This document shows, piece by piece, positions 5,279-11,067 of a DNA stretch of 11,067 bases. Below the pieces are notes generated by a model that was not told where the DNA came from, made no database searches, and worked only from the letters and a program-made list of their open reading frames with translations. Position 1 is the first letter of the stretch; every line of letters starts with the position of its first letter. The DNA comes from Chloroflexota bacterium (GTDB lineage Bacteria > Chloroflexota > Anaerolineae > DTPP01): positions 1 through 11,067 of the forward strand of contig JAAYZY010000486.1 in NCBI GenBank assembly GCA_012514615.1. The letters are read 5' to 3'. Position numbers and translations under genes: made by a program.

Positions 5279-7354
5279 CTATTCCGGCTTAGCGGCCTTC
5301 TTGAGGATCTCCTCGGCTACCTTCTCGGGTACCTGCGCATAGTGGCTGAAGGACATGCTGAAGTTGCCGCGCCCCTGGGTCAGGGAGCGCAGGATGGTGG
5401 CGTAGCCGAACATGTTGGCCAGGGTCACCTCGGCCTGCACCGCCTGCAGCATGGCGTTGCGGGAGTCGATCCCGCCGACGCGTCCCCCGCGAGACATGAG
5501 GTCGCCCAACACGTCGCCCAGGAAGTCGCCGGGGATCTGCACATCCACCCGCATCATGGGTTCCAAAAGCACCGGCGCGCCCTTGCGCACGCCTTCCCGC
5601 AGGGCCATCGCTGCTGCGGTGTGGAACGCCTGCTCCGACGAGTCCACTTCGTGGTACTTCCCGTCCACCAGGATCACCTTGACATCCACCACCGGGTGGC
5701 CGGAGATGACGCCGCGAGCCACGGCCTCGCGCAGGCCGGCCTCGATGGCCGGCACGAACTGGCGGGGGATGTTCTGCCCGCGCAGCTTCTCTTCGAAGAC
5801 CACGCCGGAGCCCTCGCCCAGCGGCTCCATCTCGAAGTTCACCTGGGCGAACTGGCCGCGGCCGCCGGTCTGCTTGGCCAAGCGACCCTCCACCGTCACC
5901 GGCCGGGTGATGGTCTCACAGTAGGCCACGCGCGGCGCGCCCACCTGCGACTGCACGCTGAACTCGCGGCGCAGGCGGTCTACGGTCACGTCCAAGTGCA
6001 GCTCGCCCATGCCGGCCAGGATCGTCTCGCCGGTCTGCTCATCCTGCCGCAAGTGCAGGGTGGGGTCCTCTTCGGCCAGCTTGTGCAGCGCCTCCATCAT
6101 GCGGTCCTGGTCGCCCCGGGAGAGCGGCTTGACCGAAAGGAAGATCACCGGCGTGGGGAACTGGATCTCCTCCAACCGCACGGGAGACCCCTCTGCGCAG
6201 AGAGAGTGGCCGGTGCTCACTTCTTTGGCCCCCAGCACCGCGCCGATGTCGCCAGCCGACACCTCGTCCACCTCCTCGCGGCGGTCGGCGTACATACGCA
6301 CCAAACGGCCCACCCGCTCCCGTTTGCCGGTGTTGGTGTTAAGGATCGTCTCGCCGCGCCGCAGCACGCCGGAGTAGACCCGCACGTAGACCAGGCGGCC
6401 GATGTAGGGGTCGGTGTTCACCTTGAAGGCCAAGGCCACCAACGGCAGGCTGGCGTCAGTGGGGCAGAGCACCTCTTCGCCGGTGATGAGGCTCGAGCCC
6501 CGCATGGGCGGCACTTCCGACGGGCTGGGCAGGTAGTCTACTACGGCGTCCAGCAGCAGGTGGATGCCCTTGTTGCGCAGGGCTGAGCCGCACAGCACCG
6601 GCACCAGCTTGCCGGCCAAGGTCGCCTTGCGCAGAGCCGCCTTGAGGAAGTCGGCGGAGAGCGTCTCGCCTTCCAGGTAGCGCTCGGCCACCTCGTCGTC
6701 CACGTCGGCCAGGCGCTCGATCATCTGCTCACGGCGCTGGGCCGCTTCTTGGGCCAGGTCGCTGGGGATGGCCGTGATGCGGCGATCAGCTACCGGGTCT
6801 TCGCCGTAGAGGATGGCCTGCTCGCTCACCAGGTCTACCACCCCTAGGAAGTCGCGCTCAGCGCCCACCGGGATCTGGATGGCCACCGGCAGGGGGTTCA
6901 GGCGCTCTTCCATCATGCGGATGACGCGCCAGAAATCCACGCCGGTGCGATCCATCTTGTTCACGAAGCCGATGCGCGGCACGCCGTAGCGGTCGGCCTG
7001 GTGCCAGACCGTCTCCGATTGCGGCTCCACGCCGGCCACGCCGTCGAAGACTACCACGCCGCCGTCCAGCACACGCAGGGAGCGCTGTACCTCGGCGGTG
7101 AAATCAATGTGGCCGGGCGTGTCGATGACGTTGATCTGGTAGTCTTGCCAGAAGCTGGTGACCGCGGCCGACTGAATGGTGATGCCCCGCTCCCGCTCTT
7201 GGGGCATGAAGTCGGTGACGGTGGTGCCTTCGTCCACGCGCCCGATGCGATGTGTGCGCCCCGTCTGAAACAGAATCTGTTCGGTGACGGTGGTCTTGCC
7301 AGCGTCGATGTGGGCAATGACCCCGATATTCCTCATACGTTGCAGCTTGACCAT
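5279..7354 (-). CDS. fusA: Translation elongation factor G (possible type-2/recycling variant)
   Basis: A 691-residue five-domain translational GTPase, full length for EF-G, which drives ribosomal translocation or, with RRF, ribosome recycling. GTPase motifs are complete: AHIDAGKT (14-21), RGITI with Thr59, DTPGH (78-82), NKMD (132-135) and GSA (256-258). Domain II is about 290-400 and domain III about 402-475. Domain IV carries TGGRGQFAQV (496-505) and DGKYHEVDSSEQAF, with His568 at the tip loop. Domain V has SRGGRVGGI. Switch I reads GTTVTDFMPQERERG instead of the ATMDWMEQERERG form of ordinary EF-G, resembling type-2 EF-Gs. No rpsL, rpsG or tuf gene is adjacent, unlike the str operon. The ATG at 7354 has GGGAGGG with about 5-nt spacing. 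It has its own promoter and a hairpin-rich leader. EF-G identity is certain; the type-2 assignment is tentative. Confidence 0.97.
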   Translation of the reverse strand: MVKLQRMRNIGVIAHIDAGKTTVTEQILFQTGRTHRIGRVDEGTTVTDFMPQERERGITIQSAAVTSFWQDYQINVIDTPGHIDFTAEVQRSLRVLDGGVVVFDGVAGVEPQSETVWHQADRYGVPRIGFVNKMDRTGVDFWRVIRMMEERLNPLPVAIQIPVGAERDFLGVVDLVSEQAILYGEDPVADRRITAIPSDLAQEAAQRREQMIERLADVDDEVAERYLEGETLSADFLKAALRKATLAGKLVPVLCGSALRNKGIHLLLDAVVDYLPSPSEVPPMRGSSLITGEEVLCPTDASLPLVALAFKVNTDPYIGRLVYVRVYSGVLRRGETILNTNTGKRERVGRLVRMYADRREEVDEVSAGDIGAVLGAKEVSTGHSLCAEGSPVRLEEIQFPTPVIFLSVKPLSRGDQDRMMEALHKLAEEDPTLHLRQDEQTGETILAGMGELHLDVTVDRLRREFSVQSQVGAPRVAYCETITRPVTVEGRLAKQTGGRGQFAQVNFEMEPLGEGSGVVFEEKLRGQNIPRQFVPAIEAGLREAVARGVISGHPVVDVKVILVDGKYHEVDSSEQAFHTAAAMALREGVRKGAPVLLEPMMRVDVQIPGDFLGDVLGDLMSRGGRVGGIDSRNAMLQAVQAEVTLANMFGYATILRSLTQGRGNFSMSFSHYAQVPEKVAEEILKKAAKPE

Positions 7355-7550
7355 GGAACCCTCCCGCCGACTCCCTCGAGCCTTTTCTGCGCCGGTGTTC
7401 AGAGACAAAAAGAAACGGTGCATCAGGCGCTGCCTGGACTGCTGAGGGGCGCTGCCCCTGACCCGCTCCGATGCGACCGTCGTATGCGTTTTCGCCCGTT
7501 GGCGCACAGCAAGAGCGGCCTCAACGAGGCCGCTCCGTGTGACTGCCTGT
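7355..7550 (-). promoter_or_regulatory. Hairpin-rich 5' leader of the EF-G gene
   Basis: About 196 nt separate the predicted transcription start from the EF-G ATG. The minus-strand RNA begins with a near-terminal 10-bp perfect hairpin, GAGCGGCCTC/GAGGCCGCTC with a GUU loop (7513-7535), followed by UUGCUGU. Two further hairpins follow with the same AGC loop: AGGGGC-AGC-GCCCCU (7445-7459) and CAGGC-AGC-GCCUG (about 7424-7436). The leader ends in a strong RBS. No known r-protein or EF-G autoregulatory element is recognised. Confidence 0.45.
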
Positions 7551-7556
7551 ACGCTC

Positions 7557-7585
7557 AGTATAGCACAGGGGCGAGGCGATGGCAA
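7557..7585 (-). promoter_or_regulatory. Sigma70-type promoter for the EF-G gene, extended -10
   Basis: TTGCCA (7580-7585, 5 of 6) and TATACT (7557-7562, 5 of 6) are 17 bases apart on the minus strand, and TGC precedes the -10, giving the extended TGn form. It is the best overall promoter in the window and starts 38 bp past the stop of the upstream hydrolase gene, showing that EF-G is transcribed independently of the peptidase genes. Confidence 0.8.
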
Positions 7586-7622
7586 ATCGCCCCCCCGGCT
7601 GTGGCGGCTGGGGCGCGCCCCC

Positions 7623-8606
7623 TTAGCGGAGCGTCTCCCGCACCGCGCCCCAGAAGACGGCCCAGTCGCCCACGTGGGTGGCGGGCATGGTGCGCATGCC
7701 GAAGTTGACGCCGCGGGAAGGGGCCCGCACCTCCTGTTCCGGCTCGCCATGGAGGTTGTAGATGGTGGCCAACAGCGTCCCTTGGTCGTACCACTCCATG
7801 AAGTTGATGTGCGGCTCGGGCACCCACAGGCCGCTGGCGTCGCACAGGACCGTCTCCTGGTAGCCGCGCCACCATTCCTGGCAGTATTGGGCCTGGCCTT
7901 CGAGCATGCCGAAATGCATCATCACGTTGCGCAAGCCCCTGGCCACCAGCTTGCCGTTCTCACGGTACTTCTGGGGCAGGGTGGCGCACCAGCCGCCGCA
8001 CTCACAGACGATGGACTGGGCGCCCTTCTCTTCCATCAGCGCGTCCACACCCGTGGGTGGGCCGGGCCTCAGGCTATCCAGCAGGAGCGGCCAGTCGGGG
8101 CCCATGGCTTTGGCCAGCTCCAGGGAGGCGTCGCGAGCGAAGATGGGCAGCCCCACCCACGAGTGGTGGCCGCCAGAGTGGATGGCGATGTTCAGGTCGG
8201 CCACCGCCTTCAGGGCGCTGGCGTGCTGGTGCTGGGCCCGGTGGGTCAGCCTGCCGGTGGGGCTGCCGGGGTAGCCGGAGCCGAAGTCGTAGGCGAAGAT
8301 GTCGTTGGGGTTGTGGCGGGAAGGGATCTCGAAGGCTGGCACGTTGAGCACTGGCACCCCCACGAAGGCGCCGCTCAGCTTCTTCGGGTCTAGCGACCAG
8401 AGGATCTCGAAGATGGCTAGCGGCCCCTCGTGTTCGTCGCCGTGCCAGCAGCCGTCCACCCACAGCACCGGGCCGTCCTTGGCCCCGTTGATGACGATGA
8501 CCGGGATCTGATAGGGTTCGCCGCCGGGGTGCTTGGCAACGAACATGTGCCCCTTGGCTACCGTGCCAGGGGCTGCGCTGGCTGTACCAACCGTGAGCGT
8601 GGCCAT
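7623..8606 (-). CDS. Succinylglutamate desuccinylase/aspartoacylase (AstE/AspA) family zinc hydrolase
   Basis: A 327-residue M14-like zinc hydrolase. Members cleave the amide of N-acyl amino acids or related compounds. The zinc ligands are recognisable as His55 and Glu58 in WHGDEHEG and His143 in NIAIHSGG. A substrate-binding RHNPND segment lies at 97-102. The likely catalytic glutamate is Glu202 in VCECGG. The C-terminal part (about 255-327) fits the beta-rich domain typical of the family, with GLWVPEPH and the VNFGMRT segment. No signal peptide, so cytoplasmic. The ATG at 8606 has AAGGAGG with 6-nt spacing. It follows the M42 peptidase gene by 47 nt and is probably the last gene of the peptidase operon. 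The substrate cannot be told from the sequence: N-acyl amino acid, peptide and amide are all possible. Confidence 0.9.
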   Translation of the reverse strand: MATLTVGTASAAPGTVAKGHMFVAKHPGGEPYQIPVIVINGAKDGPVLWVDGCWHGDEHEGPLAIFEILWSLDPKKLSGAFVGVPVLNVPAFEIPSRHNPNDIFAYDFGSGYPGSPTGRLTHRAQHQHASALKAVADLNIAIHSGGHHSWVGLPIFARDASLELAKAMGPDWPLLLDSLRPGPPTGVDALMEEKGAQSIVCECGGWCATLPQKYRENGKLVARGLRNVMMHFGMLEGQAQYCQEWWRGYQETVLCDASGLWVPEPHINFMEWYDQGTLLATIYNLHGEPEQEVRAPSRGVNFGMRTMPATHVGDWAVFWGAVRETLR

Positions 8607-8653
8607 GGTTTGCCTCCTTGGCTTCACTTCCTGCTTCGCCGCCGGGCGGTACG

Positions 8654-9700
8654 CTAGCGCCCTGGCGACGGCCGGGTAACGAACGCCTCCAGAAGGTCTA
8701 CACACTGTTCCAGGTCTCGCTGCGCGCACATCTCGAAAGGGCTGTGGGTGTAGCGGGTGGCAAAGGCGATGAGCGCTGTGGGGACGCCCAGCATGATGAG
8801 CGCGTGGCCGTCGCTGGAGTAGCGTGGGAAGACGGCATCTTGCAGGGGGATGCCCACCTTGGCCGCCAGGTCCTTGAGCTGGCCGCTGAGCTCGCGGTCG
8901 TAGTGCACCCGGCCGTCGTGGTGCACCAAGATCGGCCCGCCGCCCAGGCGGGCGGTCAGCTCGCGGTGGTCGACGCCGGGTACGTCGCCGGCCAGGCCCA
9001 CGTCGAGGGAAACGGCCAGGTCGAAGCGGCCGTCCCGCTCCAGGGAGTGTGCCCCCACCAGACCCATCTCCTCCTGCACTGTGGAGCCCAGGTACAAGTC
9101 GTAGCAAAGGCGGGCCGGGTCGATGCGCTCCAGCAGAGCGGTCATGATGGCCAGGGCGGCGCGGTCATCCATGGCCTTGCCGACGATGTAGCGGCCCACT
9201 TGCCGGGTGGGTGGGTTCCAGACCACCGTGTCGCCCACGCACACCCCCTGCTCGGCCACTTCGGGCGCGCTGGCAGCCCCGATGTCCACGAAGACGTCGC
9301 TCCAGGTCATCTCCGGCTTGTTGCGCAGTTCCGCCGGGGCGATGTGGCCGGAGATGGCGGCGTAGACGCCATGCACCAGGCCCTGGCGAGTCTGGATGAC
9401 GCAGGGGTGGCCGATGAGGTACATGTCCCGCCCCGGCCGCAGTTGGCCGATCTGGCGGTGCGAGACCCAGACCATCCCCTCGTCGGAGACCCCGCTGACC
9501 ATGACGCCGATCTCGTCGGCGTGGCCCTCGATGAGCAGTTTGGGGCCCTGGCCGCCCACGTGGGCCATGAGGTTGCCCACGCCGGTCTTCCAGACCGTCT
9601 GGCAGTGTGGGGCCCAGCGCGCTTCGAGCCACTTCTGCACCGGGCCTTCGTTGCCCACCATCCCCGGCAGTTCTGTCAACGCTTTCACCAGTTCAAACAT
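8654..9700 (-). CDS. M42 family aminopeptidase (glutamyl/deblocking aminopeptidase-like, CelM/FrvX group)
   Basis: A 348-residue dinuclear metallo-aminopeptidase. M42 enzymes form large tetrahedral complexes in the cytoplasm that trim short peptides from their N-terminus. The metal and catalytic residues are all visible: His60 and Asp62 in EGHADEIGVMV, Asp178 bridging in GKAMDDR, Glu210 and Glu211 in VQEEMGLVGA, Asp233 in SLDVG, and His319 in RYTHSPFE. The central stretch at about 84-170 matches the inserted dimerisation/beta domain of the family. The start is set at 9700, giving MFELVKALTELPG, because a GGAGG sits 5 nt before it; the ATG four codons upstream has no ribosome binding site. Some relatives were once annotated as endoglucanases. 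Flanked by an M24B peptidase and an AstE-like hydrolase, so a role in peptide utilisation is likely. Confidence 0.95.
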   Translation of the reverse strand: MFELVKALTELPGMVGNEGPVQKWLEARWAPHCQTVWKTGVGNLMAHVGGQGPKLLIEGHADEIGVMVSGVSDEGMVWVSHRQIGQLRPGRDMYLIGHPCVIQTRQGLVHGVYAAISGHIAPAELRNKPEMTWSDVFVDIGAASAPEVAEQGVCVGDTVVWNPPTRQVGRYIVGKAMDDRAALAIMTALLERIDPARLCYDLYLGSTVQEEMGLVGAHSLERDGRFDLAVSLDVGLAGDVPGVDHRELTARLGGGPILVHHDGRVHYDRELSGQLKDLAAKVGIPLQDAVFPRYSSDGHALIMLGVPTALIAFATRYTHSPFEMCAQRDLEQCVDLLEAFVTRPSPGR

Positions 9701-9705
9701 GCGGT

Positions 9706-9710
9706 CCTCC
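9706..9710 (-). promoter_or_regulatory. Ribosome binding site fixing the M42 start
   Basis: GGAGG with a 5-nt spacer before the ATG at 9700. It overlaps the upstream in-frame ATG at 9712, which itself has only CAACTCAATCG before it. Confidence 0.75.
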
Positions 9711-9762
9711 ATCGATTGAGTTGTGAATGGGTGGCTGCGCCCAGAGGCAGCCAGGTGGTGCG

Positions 9763-9816
9763 GCAGAGGCGCAGGCCGGGCAAGTAGGATGGCCTGCCCG
9801 TTCTCTTCGCCTCTAC
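9763..9816. repeat. Intergenic inverted repeat, CAGAGGC family, copy C
   Basis: GCAGAGGCG (9763-9771) pairs with CGCCTCTAC (9808-9816) at 8 of 9 positions, plus one G-U in RNA. An inner GCAGGCC/GGCCTGC pair lies at 9771-9777 and 9791-9797. A second compact hairpin, GGCTGC/GCAGCC (9733-9752), contains another CAGAGGC in its loop. All sit in the 137-bp gap between the M24B and M42 genes. No U-tract and no promoter are visible here, so the two genes may still be cotranscribed. Confidence 0.55.
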
Positions 9817-9837
9817 AGCCCCTTCTGCGGCCTTCTC

Positions 9838-11001
9838 CTACTCGATCACAAAGAGCGTCTCGGCGCTGGCAGGGTCGGTGAGCAGCCGGGCCCCGCTCTC
9901 GGTAACCAGCACCAGGTCTTCGATGTGCACCATGGCCCAGGGCGGCTGATGCACGATGGCCTCCACGCAGAGCACCATGCCTGGTTGCAGGGTGTAGGTC
10001 TCCACCTCCCGCAGCCAAGGGCGCTCATGGATGTAGAGCCCCAACCCGTGGACGATCTGCCCCCAAGGCGCGGCGAAGCCGGCCTCCTCAAATAGGCGGG
10101 CCATGGCCCCATAGAGCTGGCCGCCGGGCACGCCTGGGCGCAACACCTGGTGGATGATGCGCCGCTGCATCTCCAGCGTGCGGGCGTAGGTTTGTTGCTG
10201 GGCTGGGGTGGGCTGGCCCACCACGGCCATGCGGGCCACGTCCGAAAGGTAGCCTTCGAAGTAGCCACCGCCATCCACCCGCACCAGGTCGCCCGGGCGC
10301 AGGTCGGTGGGCGCCTCGGCAAAGTCCAGGCGCTGGCCGTCGCGGGCCACATCCAGCTCCAGAAAGGCCAGGCCATCGGCGCCCTGACGCAGCAGGCCCT
10401 CGGCGATGGTCGCCGCCAGTTCCGAGGCAGCGCTGCCTGGCCGGGCCCTGGCGAAGGCTCGGCCGATGGCTGCGTCGGTGGCCCGAGCCGCGGCCGCCAA
10501 GCAGTCGATCTCCGCCGGCGTCTTGATCATGCGGGCCTCTTCCAGGAGGCTGGTACAATCGACGAAGCGGGCCTCTGGCAGCGCCTGCTGCAGGGACAGG
10601 AAGTGCGCCGCCGGCAGGCTGTGGGTCTCCAGGCCCAGGCGGCCCCGAGCTAGTCCCTTCTCCCGCAGCGTCTCGGCCAGCAGGGCGATGGGGGCCTGGT
10701 GTACGTGGGGCACGCCCCGTGGGTCGGTGGGGGCGTCGGCGCGCACGTAGAATTCGTAGCCGCGCCGGTCGGCGATCAACGTCTCTTCGCCCAGACGGTA
10801 CTGGGGCAGGATGAAGACCGGCTCGCCCTCCGCCGGCCAGAGGGCGACATGGAGGCGGTTGGGCATGGTGCGCAGACCTGGGTCGTACAGGCCGCCGCAG
10901 TAGGTAACGTTCTCGCGGCTGGTGGCCAGCACGGCGTCCAAGCCGCTCGCCTGCACCAGACACTGCAGGCGTTCCACATCGGTGAATCGGGATCGGTTCA
11001 T
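9838..11001 (-). CDS. M24B family Xaa-Pro peptidase (aminopeptidase P/prolidase type)
   Basis: A 387-residue pita-bread metallopeptidase that removes residues N-terminal to proline or cleaves Xaa-Pro dipeptides. The N-terminal creatinase-like domain covers about 8-150, with the typical NVTYCGGLYD start. The linker RMIKTPAEIDCLAAAA (158-173) leads to the catalytic domain. The five dimetal ligands are present: Asp243 in VRVDGGG, Asp254 in LSDVARM, His318 in IVHGLGL, Glu347 in LCVEAIV and Glu361 in VHIEDLV. The second histidine of the pocket is His325 (IHERP). No signal peptide, so cytoplasmic. The ATG at 11001 has an AAGGAAA-type ribosome binding site. Whether it prefers dipeptides or longer peptides cannot be judged. 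It starts 37 nt after the end of an upstream same-strand reading frame, consistent with an operon entering from the right. Confidence 0.95.
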   Translation of the reverse strand: MNRSRFTDVERLQCLVQASGLDAVLATSRENVTYCGGLYDPGLRTMPNRLHVALWPAEGEPVFILPQYRLGEETLIADRRGYEFYVRADAPTDPRGVPHVHQAPIALLAETLREKGLARGRLGLETHSLPAAHFLSLQQALPEARFVDCTSLLEEARMIKTPAEIDCLAAAARATDAAIGRAFARARPGSAASELAATIAEGLLRQGADGLAFLELDVARDGQRLDFAEAPTDLRPGDLVRVDGGGYFEGYLSDVARMAVVGQPTPAQQQTYARTLEMQRRIIHQVLRPGVPGGQLYGAMARLFEEAGFAAPWGQIVHGLGLYIHERPWLREVETYTLQPGMVLCVEAIVHQPPWAMVHIEDLVLVTESGARLLTDPASAETLFVIE

Positions 11002-11038
11002 GAGGTTTCCTTTCCTTCGTTGCGTGGCGGCGGCCGCG

Positions 11039-11067
11039 CTAGCCCAGGCTGAGGATCTGCACCAGCA
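11039..11067 (-). CDS. C-terminal end of an upstream gene (partial, unidentified)
   Basis: Only eight full codons and the stop are visible: LVQILSLG followed by TAG at 11041-11039. The 37-nt distance to the next gene and the hydrophobic ending suggest a real gene, and an ABC transporter subunit would suit the peptidase context, but eight residues cannot establish identity or even prove coding. Confidence 0.35.

Noticed and set aside
5087..6586. 499-codon plus-strand frame antisense to EF-G
   Set aside because: His/Gln/Ala-rich mirror of EF-G codons; no motif support.
7610..7621. GGGGCGCGCCCC palindrome just after the AstE-like gene, as a terminator
   Set aside because: It is a 12-bp palindrome without a loop or U-tract; in this base composition it is weak evidence.
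7355..7750. N-terminal extension of EF-G upstream of 7354
   Set aside because: EF-G domain I begins normally right after the ATG at 7354; the open frame upstream runs through the promoter and the end of the preceding gene.

Overview
The window is G+C-rich (about two thirds by eye) and every gene I can support lies on the minus strand, so the DNA is read right to left. An aldehyde ferredoxin oxidoreductase family (AOR) protein, an M42 aminopeptidase, an aspartoacylase-like hydrolase and a DUF3159 membrane protein, together with recurring CAGAGGC inverted repeats between genes, suggest a free-living, largely anaerobic or facultative bacterium of Chloroflexota type. The phylum is an inference from gene content and style, not something the sequence proves.

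In transcription order: (1) right edge to about 7.6 kb, the last codons of an unidentified gene, then three peptide or amide hydrolases, an M24B Xaa-Pro peptidase (9838-11001), an M42 aminopeptidase (8654-9700) and an AstE/AspA-like zinc hydrolase (7623-8606), probably one peptide-degradation operon; (2) a translation factor G gene (5279-7354) with its own extended -10 promoter and a hairpin-rich leader of about 200 nt, ending at a strong palindrome and a 99-bp inverted repeat; (3) a DUF3159 integral membrane protein (4331-5011) with its own promoter; (4) a tungsten AOR-family oxidoreductase (2312-4219) with its own TTGACA-17-TACACT promoter, followed by an M19-family dipeptidase homologue (1061-2161) and an OsmC-like protein (633-1061) whose start overlaps the dipeptidase stop by one base; (5) a 524-bp gap holding an 86-bp REP-like palindromic element, a promoter and a structured leader of about 300 nt, in front of a secreted-protein gene (1-108) cut off by the left edge.

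Four hydrolases that act, or are predicted to act, on peptides and related amides surround a ferredoxin-linked aldehyde oxidoreductase. This fits growth on peptides or amino acids, in which keto-acid-derived aldehydes would be oxidised by AOR, but that link is inferred. No mobile element, tRNA, rRNA or CRISPR array was found. The points most worth a second look are the M19 homologue that appears to lack several canonical metal-ligand residues, the long structured leader at the left, the EF-G with type-2-like switch I sequence, and the family of intergenic inverted repeats.
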